Positions 6,866-14,213 of a stretch of 62,920 bases of DNA are shown here, one piece after another (position 1 is the stretch's first letter; each line of letters begins with the position of its first letter). The notes beneath the pieces are model-generated. The model was not told the DNA's origin. It worked only from the letters and a program-made list of their open reading frames with translations, and searched no databases. The translations under genes and the position numbers were made by a program. This stretch comes from Bacteroides ovatus (lineage in GTDB: Bacteria > Bacteroidota > Bacteroidia > Bacteroidales > Bacteroidaceae). The stretch covers positions 1-62,920 of the forward strand of contig JAUUNK010000005.1 in NCBI GenBank assembly GCA_030844565.1. The letters run 5' to 3'.

Positions 6866-8023
6866 ATGAGAAAAAACATTTTTTTGTTGTTATGTACTCT
6901 GTTCTTTTTTTCGTGTGAACAGGAGGATATGTTGGAGACTTACATGGTGGGTGAAAAACCGGTGACGAGAAGTGGAATAGAGGAGGTGGATATACCATCG
7001 GTTATAGATCAGCTTGAGGAGATTCCCGTAAATATAAAATCGGTTGCTAATAATAAGTATTTGAGCGCGAAGAGTTCAGGAAGTACGGTTTATTTAGTGG
7101 ACCGGGATGATGGTAGTTTGCGTCAGAGGTGGAATATTATTACTACTAGGTATACTGTGCCTGGGTATAGTTATTGCCTAACTTTGGTAGGAGGAAATAG
7201 TACTTTTAAAAAGCCTTATATGCAGGGCGCTACAAATAAAGGGCGAACAACTTTTTATCCTTCTTTACAACAATATTTGCCAAGTAATAATACGCAGGTA
7301 GCTGCTACTGGAGATGGTTGGTATTATTTAATGACGATGGGCACTGAGTATCTTCCCAATACCTATCCACCTTTGTTGGCACCAATTTTTTTTCAACCTA
7401 AAACTACAAGTAGTACTACGGTCATTGCAAGCGATAATAATTATAAGGGAAATCTTACTAAATGGGAAATCATTCCCGTAGATGAGTTTCGTATCGACGA
7501 AATTAGTTATTATTTAACGACAAATGACCGGCTATCCGTAATTCCTACACAAATAGCTATAAAGACTTTGGTGAATAACACAGATATTCCGGTTACTCGA
7601 ACTCTTTCATTTCAAGAAACAGTCACCAATGAGTCAAGTTTCTCCGAAACGTATGGGATGAAAATAGCAAATAAGATATCTTCATCTTATAAAATCTCTA
7701 TTCCAAAGTTTGCTGATGGGAATTATACGAATGAAACATCAACAGAGCAAACTTGGAGTTTTACGATTGGGCAAAAAGAAACTCAATCTTATACAATAGC
7801 CGAGACACTTACACAAGAAATCCCTGCTAGAACCACGGTGGAAGCTAAATTAATAGCTACTAAGTATGACGCAAGCATGACTTATGTTGCTAAATTGTAT
7901 GGCTTGTCTTGTAAAAAGACGATTTATTTAAAAGGAAAGTGGGACGGTGCAGTAGTAAAAGAGTCGCAAATAGTGTTATCTGAGAAAGGGAAAGTGCTTA
8001 GGACTATAAAGTTGAAGGAATAA
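6866..8023 (+). CDS. Predicted surface lipoprotein: beta-trefoil-like domain plus aerolysin-type pore-forming domain
   Basis: A 385-residue protein with a lipoprotein signal ending F-F-S-C at Cys17. The next residues, E-Q-E-D, are acidic, as in Bacteroidetes surface-export signals. Residues about 50-205 look like a ricin-type beta-trefoil: N-N-K-Y-L-S-A, then R-Q-R-W-N-I and later T-K-W-E-I-I, which are QxW-like ends. Residues about 220-360 have the aerolysin/ETX-MTX2 pattern: long Ser/Thr-rich alternating strands, F-Q-E-T-V-T-N-E-S-S-F-S-E-T, a short K-I-S-I-P-K-F turn, W-S-F-T-I-G, then I-P-A-R-T-T-V-E. The same lectin-plus-pore architecture occurs in fungal and animal aerolysin-like lectins. 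I infer a membrane-targeting toxin or colonization factor. The gene is AT-rich relative to its surroundings, and no immunity gene is obvious. A non-toxic adhesin is the main alternative. Confidence 0.65.
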   Translation: MRKNIFLLLCTLFFFSCEQEDMLETYMVGEKPVTRSGIEEVDIPSVIDQLEEIPVNIKSVANNKYLSAKSSGSTVYLVDRDDGSLRQRWNIITTRYTVPGYSYCLTLVGGNSTFKKPYMQGATNKGRTTFYPSLQQYLPSNNTQVAATGDGWYYLMTMGTEYLPNTYPPLLAPIFFQPKTTSSTTVIASDNNYKGNLTKWEIIPVDEFRIDEISYYLTTNDRLSVIPTQIAIKTLVNNTDIPVTRTLSFQETVTNESSFSETYGMKIANKISSSYKISIPKFADGNYTNETSTEQTWSFTIGQKETQSYTIAETLTQEIPARTTVEAKLIATKYDASMTYVAKLYGLSCKKTIYLKGKWDGAVVKESQIVLSEKGKVLRTIKLKE

Positions 8024-8049
8024 AAAGTGTAGCGAAATATAATATTTGA

Positions 8050-8096
8050 TACATGTAGGGACAGTTGTTTCATAGAGACTGCTGTCCTTACATGTA
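8050..8096 (+). terminator. Long hairpin after the aerolysin-like gene
   Basis: TACATGTAGGGACAG (8050-8064) pairs with CTGTCCTTACATGTA (8082-8096): 15 base pairs with one G-U and a 17-base loop. A-T-T-T-A-T follows, so there is no long U-run. Its position 27 bases after the stop suggests a terminator closing the DUF3244-toxin operon. The remaining 8097-8248 holds nothing I recognise. Confidence 0.65.
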
Positions 8097-8248
8097 ATTT
8101 ATATCATGTTGTGTTCTATCAGCATGTCTTATTTTGTAGACACTATTAAAGCTCGAAAGAAAAATAATGGCTGAAATCATCAAAAAAATAAATGTCGGAT
8201 GCAGTATTTTTTAAGCCCCTGCATTTACTTATTATGAATTAGAATTTA

Positions 8249-8256
8249 TATCTTTG
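8249..8256 (+). promoter_or_regulatory. -7 box that fixes the start of the NigD-like gene
   Basis: TATCTTTG matches TAnnTTTG, with an expected transcription start near 8263. A TTG at 8254 that could open the frame lies inside this box and so cannot be the start codon; the ATG at 8272 or 8278 must be used. Confidence 0.65.
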
Positions 8257-8277
8257 CAAACTCTAAAAAATATGTTT

Positions 8278-9051
8278 ATGAAACAAATGAAATTTTTCTT
8301 GGTAGCTTTAATGTGTGTGGTAATAGGGGTGTCGGTTACTTCTTGTCTGGATAGCGATGATGGTCCTCACTCTGCGCGGGAGTATGTAAAAGTCAATCGG
8401 TGGGATATGCCTGTGACTTTCACTAATATATATGGACAAAAATTGATTCCCCTTGCTTCTGTTAACTTTGCAGACAAAGATTGGGCACTCATAACGTATG
8501 AATATGATCCGAAAACAGCAAGCGCCACTACGATGGAAGTTACTCTGTTAGATAACCCTACTTATATAGATCCTATTGTAGGATATACCACTTCAAGTGA
8601 AGAAGAAGGTAATGCTCCGTTCTTTACGTTGGCTCCTTACGTGGGCGGAACCACTTATTCAGCGATGTATTTTGATAAAAATACATTCTTAATGCCGATT
8701 GCTTATAAGTTTTTGAATACGCAGAAAGAAGAAGAAGCGAGCGAAGAAGCTAAAAAGCATTCTTTCAGATTGGTTTACAACCCTGAAGCCGAAGCTAAAG
8801 AGGGAGAACTGGTGCTGAATTTTTATCATTACATTGCCGAAGAGCCTGATGGCGAAAAAGTAGAAAGAACTAGTAATATGCTTGAAAATAAAATAGTTGA
8901 TTTCTCTTCTCCGCTTGCCACATATCATCAAAAGAGTGGTGGTAAGAATCCTACGACTATTAAGGTAGTGGTAATGGAAAACCAAGAGAACAATGATTTG
9001 TCCAAGGCTACTAAAAAAGAATATTCTTACCCTTATCCATTTAAAGAATAA
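8278..9051 (+). CDS. NigD-like lipoprotein (257 aa)
   Basis: The signal sequence is F-F-L-V-A-L-M-C-V-V-I-G-V-S-V-T-S-C, with the lipid Cys followed by L-D-S-D-D-G, an acidic surface-export-like start. The mature part begins with a short beta domain (residues about 40-70) and continues with a larger beta-rich domain ending in K-V-V-V-M-E-N. Size and layout fit the NigD-like lipoproteins common in Bacteroides, of unknown role. The start was set at the ATG at 8278 because the -7 box occupies 8249-8256; the ATG at 8272 in the same frame is equally possible. An acidic insert (K-E-E-E-A-S-E-E-A) sits near residue 155. Confidence 0.6.
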   Translation: MKQMKFFLVALMCVVIGVSVTSCLDSDDGPHSAREYVKVNRWDMPVTFTNIYGQKLIPLASVNFADKDWALITYEYDPKTASATTMEVTLLDNPTYIDPIVGYTTSSEEEGNAPFFTLAPYVGGTTYSAMYFDKNTFLMPIAYKFLNTQKEEEASEEAKKHSFRLVYNPEAEAKEGELVLNFYHYIAEEPDGEKVERTSNMLENKIVDFSSPLATYHQKSGGKNPTTIKVVVMENQENNDLSKATKKEYSYPYPFKE

Positions 9052-9054
9052 CCA

Positions 9055-9630
9055 TTGAACTACAAAGAGCTTTTTAACATAGCATTGCAACTGATTTCCT
9101 CTCCGGTCAAGGCCTGGGAGGAAATTTCTATAGAAGAGGATAAGCGAAAGGTGTTGACGGCTTTTGTTTATCCTATGATTGGTTTATGTGGCTTGGCTGT
9201 CTTCATCGGTTCTTTACTTGCCAATGGCTGGGGCGGTCCGGAAAGCTTCCAGATAGCTATGACCCATTGTTGTGCAGTGGCGGTAGCCTTGTTTGGCGGC
9301 TATTTCTTGGCGGCTTATGCTATAAACCAATTACAGGTGAAAATGTTCGGGATGCCCAATGATATGCCTTCGACACATCAGTTTGCCGGATATGCGTTGG
9401 TGGTGACGTTCCTGCTGAGAATCGTCACAGGATTGCTTCCCGATTTCATCATCATCGGTTGGCTGCTTCAGTTCTACATTGTCTATGTGGTGTGGGAGGG
9501 AGCGCCCATTGTGATGCACATACAAGAAAAAAACCGCTTACGGTTCACCCTTTTAGCGTCGTTGTTGTTGATAATGTGTCCGGCGGTGATTGAATTCGTC
9601 TTCAACAGGCTGACGGCGATGCTGAATTGA
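9055..9630 (+). CDS. Yip1-family integral membrane protein (191 aa)
   Basis: Five or so hydrophobic segments (about residues 32-58, 68-92, 112-126, 130-146 and 165-182) and the start N-Y-K-E-L-F-N-I-A-L-Q-L-I-S-S-P match Bacteroides Yip1-domain proteins, which carry the S-P-x-K-A-W-E-E-I motif near the N-terminus. The start codon is TTG, 3 bases after the NigD-like stop; no in-frame ATG precedes the conserved motif. Inner membrane; function unknown. Yip1, smpB and metH are neighbours in other Bacteroides as I recall, which marks the return to core chromosome here. Confidence 0.78.
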   Translation: MNYKELFNIALQLISSPVKAWEEISIEEDKRKVLTAFVYPMIGLCGLAVFIGSLLANGWGGPESFQIAMTHCCAVAVALFGGYFLAAYAINQLQVKMFGMPNDMPSTHQFAGYALVVTFLLRIVTGLLPDFIIIGWLLQFYIVYVVWEGAPIVMHIQEKNRLRFTLLASLLLIMCPAVIEFVFNRLTAMLN

Positions 9631-9683
9631 TCGGGCTAAAAAATAGCTTATACTATATATAAATATATACTAAGACAGAGAAA

Positions 9684-10136
9684 ATGAAACAGCCTCCTGT
9701 AAATATAAAGAATAAACGTGCTTCGTTCGATTATGAGTTCATCGATACGTATACCGCAGGTATCGTGTTGACGGGAACCGAAATCAAGTCCATACGCCTG
9801 GGAAAGGCAAGCTTGGTAGATACGTTCTGCTACTTTGCCAAAGGTGAGTTGTGGGTGAAGAACATGCACATCGCCGAATATTTCTATGGGTCCTACAACA
9901 ACCATACGGCACGGAGGGAGAGAAAGCTGTTGCTCAACAAAAAAGAACTCGCCAAGCTGCAACGGGGAACGAAAGAAACCGGATTCACCATCGTGCCCGT
10001 GAGGATGTTTATCAACGAAAAAGGCTTGGCAAAGGTGGTCGTGGCGCTGGCTAAGGGTAAAAAACAGTATGACAAGCGCGAGTCTCTCAAAGAGAAGGAC
10101 GACCGCAGAGACATGGACCGGATGTTTAAACGATAG
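9684..10136 (+). CDS. smpB: SsrA-binding protein SmpB
   Basis: SmpB binds tmRNA and delivers it to stalled ribosomes for trans-translation. At 150 residues it has the family length. Diagnostic blocks are K-R-A-S-F-D-Y-E-F near the start, G-I-V-L-T-G-T-E-I-K-S-I-R, F-C-Y-F-A-K-G-E-L-W-V-K-N-M-H-I-A-E-Y, and the basic C-terminal tail K-K-Q-Y-D-K-R-E-S-L-K-E-K-D that enters the decoding centre. It ends 8 bases before metH, so the two are likely cotranscribed. Confidence 0.97.
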   Translation: MKQPPVNIKNKRASFDYEFIDTYTAGIVLTGTEIKSIRLGKASLVDTFCYFAKGELWVKNMHIAEYFYGSYNNHTARRERKLLLNKKELAKLQRGTKETGFTIVPVRMFINEKGLAKVVVALAKGKKQYDKRESLKEKDDRRDMDRMFKR

Positions 10137-10144
10137 AACATAGA

Positions 10145-12895
10145 ATGGAGAAAACTATATCCCGATTGGTGACCGAACGCATCCTGATATTGGATGGGGC
10201 GATGGGAACCATGATTCAACAATATAATCTTACCGAAGAGGATTTTAGAGGCACACGTTTCAAGGACATTCCCGGGCAACTGAAGGGGAACAACGACCTC
10301 TTGTGCCTCACCCGTCCGGATGTCATACAGGATATACACCGCAAGTATCTCGAAGCGGGGGCGGACATCATCGAAACGAATACCTTCAGCTCTACCACTG
10401 TTTCTATGGCAGACTATCACGTGGAGGAATACGTGCGCGAGATGAACCTTGCAGCCGTGCGCCTGGCAAGGCAGGTGGCGGACGAGTATACGGCGAAGAC
10501 TCCGGACAAGCCCCGTTTCGTGGCAGGGTCCGTGGGTCCCACCAACAAGACTTGTTCGATGAGCCCGGATGTGAACAATCCCGCTTACAGGGCGCTCACG
10601 TATGATGAATTGGCCACCGCCTACCGGGAGCAGATGGAAGCGCTGCTCGAAGGGGGCGTGGATGCTATCCTGATTGAAACCATCTTTGACACGCTTAATG
10701 CAAAGGCGGCTATCCTTGCCGCAGAGCAGGCTATGGAGCGGCAGGGACGGGAAGTGCCGGTGATGCTTTCGGTCACTGTCTCCGATACGGGCGGGCGTAC
10801 GCTGTCCGGACAAACGCTGGAGGCGTTCCTTGCGTCGGTGCAGCATGCCCCTATTTTCTCTGTGGGGCTCAATTGCTCTTTCGGCGCCCGTCAGTTGAAG
10901 CCTTTCCTGGAAAGGCTGGCGGCGCGTGCACCTTATTATATCAGCGCTTATCCCAATGCGGGACTTCCCAACAGCCTGGGCAAATATGACCAGACGCCGG
11001 ACGACATGGCGGCGGAGGTGAAGGAGTATATCCGCGAGGGATTGGTGAACATCATCGGCGGATGCTGCGGCACGACGGATGCTTACATCGCCCGCTATCC
11101 GGAGTTGGTGGAAGGCGCCCGTCCACATGTTCCCGCAGCGCAACCGGATTGCCTGTGGCTCTCGGGGCTGGAACTGCTCGAGGTGAAGCCGGAGATGAAC
11201 TTTGTCAACGTGGGCGAGCGGTGCAACGTGGCAGGTTCGCGCAAGTTCCTCCGTCTGGTAAAAGAAAAGAAGTATGACGAAGCCCTCTCCATCGCCCGCC
11301 AGCAGGTGGAAGACGGAGCCTTGGTTATCGACATCAATATGGACGACGGACTGCTGGAGGCGAAGGAAGAAATGATTACATTCCTCAACCTCATCATGTC
11401 TGAGCCGGAGATTGCACGTGTGCCCGTGATGATAGACTCTTCCAAGTGGGAGGTCATCGAGGCGGGCTTGAAGTGCCTGCAAGGAAAATCCATCGTTAAC
11501 TCTATCTCGCTCAAAGAAGGCGAAGAGAAGTTCTTGGAGCATGCCCGCTGCATCCGGCAATATGGAGCCGCCGCTGTGGTGATGGCGTTCGACGAGCAGG
11601 GGCAGGCGGACACTGCGGCACGTAAGATAGAAGTGTGCCGGCGTGCTTACCACCTCCTGGTGGACCGGGCGGGCTTCAATCCCCAGGATATTATCTTCGA
11701 CCCCAATGTGCTGGCTGTGGCAACGGGCATCGAAGAACATAATAACTATGCGGTGGACTTTATCGAAGCCACCGGATGGATCAAGCGCAACCTCCCCGGC
11801 GCCCATGTGAGCGGAGGGGTGAGCAATCTTTCTTTCTCTTTCCGGGGCAACAATTATATACGCGAAGCGATGCACGCCGTGTTCCTCTATCACGCCATCC
11901 GGCAAGGGATGGACATGGGTATCGTGAATCCCGCCACGTCTGTGCTCTACACGGACATTCCGGCGGAGGTGCTGGAAAAGATAGAAGACGTGGTGCTCAA
12001 CCGACGTCCCGACGCGGCGGAACGCCTTATAGAGCTGGCGGAAACCCTGAAAGCCAACATGACGGATGCACCCGGACAAGCTGCCGTGAAACACGATGCC
12101 TGGAGAGGCCAGCCTGTGCAGGAGCGTTTAAAATATGCCCTGATGAAGGGAATAGGCGACTATCTGGAAGAAGACCTCGCAGAAGCGTTGCCTCTGTATG
12201 AGAAGGCGGTGGACGTCATAGAAGGTCCCCTGATGGAGGGAATGAACCATGTGGGCGAGCTCTTCGGCGAAGGGAAAATGTTTCTTCCGCAAGTGGTGAA
12301 GACGGCACGCACGATGAAGAAAGCCGTTGCCATCCTGCAGCCGGTGATAGAGTCGGAGAAGGTGGAAGGCACGGCGTCGGCAGGGAAAGTGTTGCTTGCC
12401 ACGGTGAAAGGAGACGTGCACGACATCGGCAAGAACATTGTGTCGGTGGTGATGGCGTGCAACGGTTACGAGATTATCGACCTCGGAGTGATGGTTCCGG
12501 CAGAGACCATTGTGCAGCGTGCCATCGAAGAGAAGGTGGACATGATAGGCTTGAGCGGACTGATTACCCCGTCGCTTGAAGAGATGGTGCACGTGGCGAT
12601 AGAACTGGAAAAGGCGGGGCTGGACATCCCCCTGCTCATTGGCGGCGCCACGACTTCGAAGATGCATACTGCGCTGAAAATTGCCCCTGTCTACCATGCT
12701 CCGGTGGTGCATCTCAAAGATGCTTCGCAGAATGCCAGCATCGCTTCACGATTGCTCAATGCACAGATGAAGCAAGAGCTGGAGAGGAAACTAAAGGAAG
12801 AATATGCCGCCTTGCGCGAAAGCCATACGGGGAACACACGCCCTACGGTGTCGCTCGACGAGGCACGGAAGAACAGGTTGAAGCTGGATTGGTAA
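10145..12895 (+). CDS. metH: Cobalamin-dependent methionine synthase lacking the activation domain
   Basis: This enzyme transfers a methyl group from methyltetrahydrofolate through cobalamin to homocysteine. Domains in order: homocysteine binding (about 1-325) with zinc ligands Cys244 (G-L-N-C-S-F) and Cys307/Cys308 (G-G-C-C-G); pterin binding (about 345-610); the B12 cap helices (about 640-740); and the Rossmann B12 domain with D757-x-H759-x-x-G762. The protein stops at 916 residues, right after the B12 domain, without the C-terminal AdoMet-dependent reactivation domain of the 1227-residue E. coli enzyme. No frameshift or remnant lies downstream, so the short form is natural. Reactivation must be done by another protein outside this window or another mechanism. 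Confidence 0.96.
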   Translation: MEKTISRLVTERILILDGAMGTMIQQYNLTEEDFRGTRFKDIPGQLKGNNDLLCLTRPDVIQDIHRKYLEAGADIIETNTFSSTTVSMADYHVEEYVREMNLAAVRLARQVADEYTAKTPDKPRFVAGSVGPTNKTCSMSPDVNNPAYRALTYDELATAYREQMEALLEGGVDAILIETIFDTLNAKAAILAAEQAMERQGREVPVMLSVTVSDTGGRTLSGQTLEAFLASVQHAPIFSVGLNCSFGARQLKPFLERLAARAPYYISAYPNAGLPNSLGKYDQTPDDMAAEVKEYIREGLVNIIGGCCGTTDAYIARYPELVEGARPHVPAAQPDCLWLSGLELLEVKPEMNFVNVGERCNVAGSRKFLRLVKEKKYDEALSIARQQVEDGALVIDINMDDGLLEAKEEMITFLNLIMSEPEIARVPVMIDSSKWEVIEAGLKCLQGKSIVNSISLKEGEEKFLEHARCIRQYGAAAVVMAFDEQGQADTAARKIEVCRRAYHLLVDRAGFNPQDIIFDPNVLAVATGIEEHNNYAVDFIEATGWIKRNLPGAHVSGGVSNLSFSFRGNNYIREAMHAVFLYHAIRQGMDMGIVNPATSVLYTDIPAEVLEKIEDVVLNRRPDAAERLIELAETLKANMTDAPGQAAVKHDAWRGQPVQERLKYALMKGIGDYLEEDLAEALPLYEKAVDVIEGPLMEGMNHVGELFGEGKMFLPQVVKTARTMKKAVAILQPVIESEKVEGTASAGKVLLATVKGDVHDIGKNIVSVVMACNGYEIIDLGVMVPAETIVQRAIEEKVDMIGLSGLITPSLEEMVHVAIELEKAGLDIPLLIGGATTSKMHTALKIAPVYHAPVVHLKDASQNASIASRLLNAQMKQELERKLKEEYAALRESHTGNTRPTVSLDEARKNRLKLDW

Positions 12896-12919
12896 TTTTA
12901 TAAACTCAGAAAATAAACT

Positions 12920-13576
12920 ATGAAACTCTTGAGAAGCCGATTTCTTTTTATTTTGCTTGCATGCAGTGCACTGACTTCTCTGGTACGGGCACAAAGCGAT
13001 GATTTCAATACCTGGACTAATTTTAAAGTAAACCATAAGATAGACTCCCGCTTCTCGGTGTCGGGAGGCGTGGAGCTGCGTACCGAAGACGATTTGCAGG
13101 CTATCGACCGCTGGGGCGTGGCGGTGGAAGGCGGCTACCGTGCCTGTCCTTTTCTCGACTTGAGCGTGGGCTACGAGTCCCATTACCGGAATCTGGGAGA
13201 GGAAGGATGGAAGTTTCGTCACCGCTACCACCTGGGCGCTACCCTCAACACCCGCTATCACTGGCTGAAAGTGTCTCTGAGAGAACGTTTCCAGCAGACT
13301 TTCGACAGGGGAGATACCGAATCGGTCCTCCGTTCGCGGCTCAAACTGGCATACGCTCCCTCCCGCGGTATCATTTCCCCTTATTTCTCTCTCGAACTTT
13401 ATCAGAGCTTGGACGATGATGCCCCCTTCTGGCGGGCAAAGCGCATGCGCTATCGTCCCGGAGTGGAGCTGGCTGTGGCTAAGGCGTGGAAGCTCGATGT
13501 GTTTTATTGTTACGAACACCGGCGCCACAGCGCAGGGAAGAATATTGTAGGCGTGGAGTGCACCTTTTCTTTTTAA
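12920..13576 (+). CDS. DUF2490 family outer-membrane-like protein (218 aa)
   Basis: There is a signal peptide at residues 1-24, ending V-R-A-Q. The mature protein is built of alternating amphipathic strands (R-F-S-V-S-G-G-V-E-L-R, H-R-Y-H-L-G-A-T-L-N) and ends in F-S-F, a C-terminal aromatic typical of outer-membrane beta barrels. D-D-F-N-T-W-T-N-F-K-V-N-H-K is the DUF2490 opening motif. Probably a small barrel of about 10 strands; function unknown. It follows metH by 24 bases and may share its transcript. Confidence 0.82.
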   Translation: MKLLRSRFLFILLACSALTSLVRAQSDDFNTWTNFKVNHKIDSRFSVSGGVELRTEDDLQAIDRWGVAVEGGYRACPFLDLSVGYESHYRNLGEEGWKFRHRYHLGATLNTRYHWLKVSLRERFQQTFDRGDTESVLRSRLKLAYAPSRGIISPYFSLELYQSLDDDAPFWRAKRMRYRPGVELAVAKAWKLDVFYCYEHRRHSAGKNIVGVECTFSF

Positions 13577-13603
13577 TCGAATTAATCGAAATCTGATACG
13601 GAA

Positions 13604-13728
13604 ATGTTTGGAATAGAAGACCCCTTTATCATTTTGCCTTACCTGCTCTCGGTGGTATGCGTGATTTCTCCGCTTGTTTCGGGCTGAAATACTGGAATAA
13701 AGACGACGAAAAAGACAAAACGCGATGA
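13604..13728 (+). pseudogene. Frameshifted small accessory subunit of a Na+/solute symporter
   Basis: The frame from ATG 13604 reads M-F-G-I-E-D-P-F-I-I-L-P-Y-L-L-S-V-V-C-V-I and then stops at 13685-13687. Shifting frame after the T-run near 13664 restores S-A-C-F-G-L-K-Y-W-N-K-D-D-E-K-D-K-T-R with a stop that overlaps the next ATG (ATGA at 13725). Both halves match the roughly 40-residue accessory peptides that precede Bacteroidetes sodium:solute symporters. The simplest reading is loss of one T (ATTTTC to ATTTC). Confidence 0.75.
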
Positions 13729-14210
13729 ATACATTTACTCTTGGCCTGATTGTGATAGTCTATCTGCTGTCACTTGCCTATCTTGGCTTCCTGGGATATA
13801 AAAAGACGACAAGCGCCAGCGATTACCTGGTGGGCGGACGGCAAATGAACCCGGTGGTGATGGCTCTTTCCTATGGGGCTACTTTTATTTCTGCTTCGGC
13901 TATCGTAGGCTTTGGCGGGGTGGCGGCTGCCTTCCTGCCGGCTTATTTCTGTGCTTTGTATTGGAAGGGAGCTACGCGGCAGGGCGTCATGGCAAGCCTG
14001 TGGGTGGGTACGTTGGGGAGTCTCTTCGCTCTGGTGTTCCTGCATCAGAAGGAGTCGTCCGCCCTTGGAGTCTGTCGTGCTTTGTTCGGGCGTAATGTGC
14101 TGATAGAGACGTATCCTTTCCCGGTGGTGGACCCTATTCTGTTTGCACTTCCCCTGTCGGTGGCGGCTATCCTTCCGGTCAGTTTGATGACGGCAAGGGG
14201 GAGAAGGTAG
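13725..14210 (+). pseudogene. Sodium:solute symporter with a large internal deletion
   Basis: Residues 1-70 are a normal SSS-family N-terminus (L-S-L-A-Y-L-G-F-L-G-Y-K-K-T, S-D-Y-L-V-G-G-R-Q, then A-I-V-G-F-G-G-V-A-A-A-F). Directly after Phe70 the sequence jumps to the family C-terminus (L-P-A-Y-F-C-A-L-Y-W-K-G-A-T-R-Q-G-V-M). The encoded protein is 161 residues where the family has about 550, so roughly 380-400 residues and most transport helices are missing. The junction is near 13930-13936 and keeps the frame. The upstream accessory subunit is also broken, so the locus is dead. It ends 3 bases before the convergent mltF-like gene. Confidence 0.82.
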
Positions 14211-14213
14211 CGG

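Noticed and set aside
8254..8277. TTG start for the NigD-like gene at 8254
   Set aside because: The codon lies inside the TATCTTTG -7 box, so it would be upstream of the transcript start.
9893..12094. 733-codon open frame on the minus strand across smpB and metH
   Set aside because: It is the antisense of two well-conserved genes, has no promoter, and its His/Arg-rich composition is that of a shadow frame.
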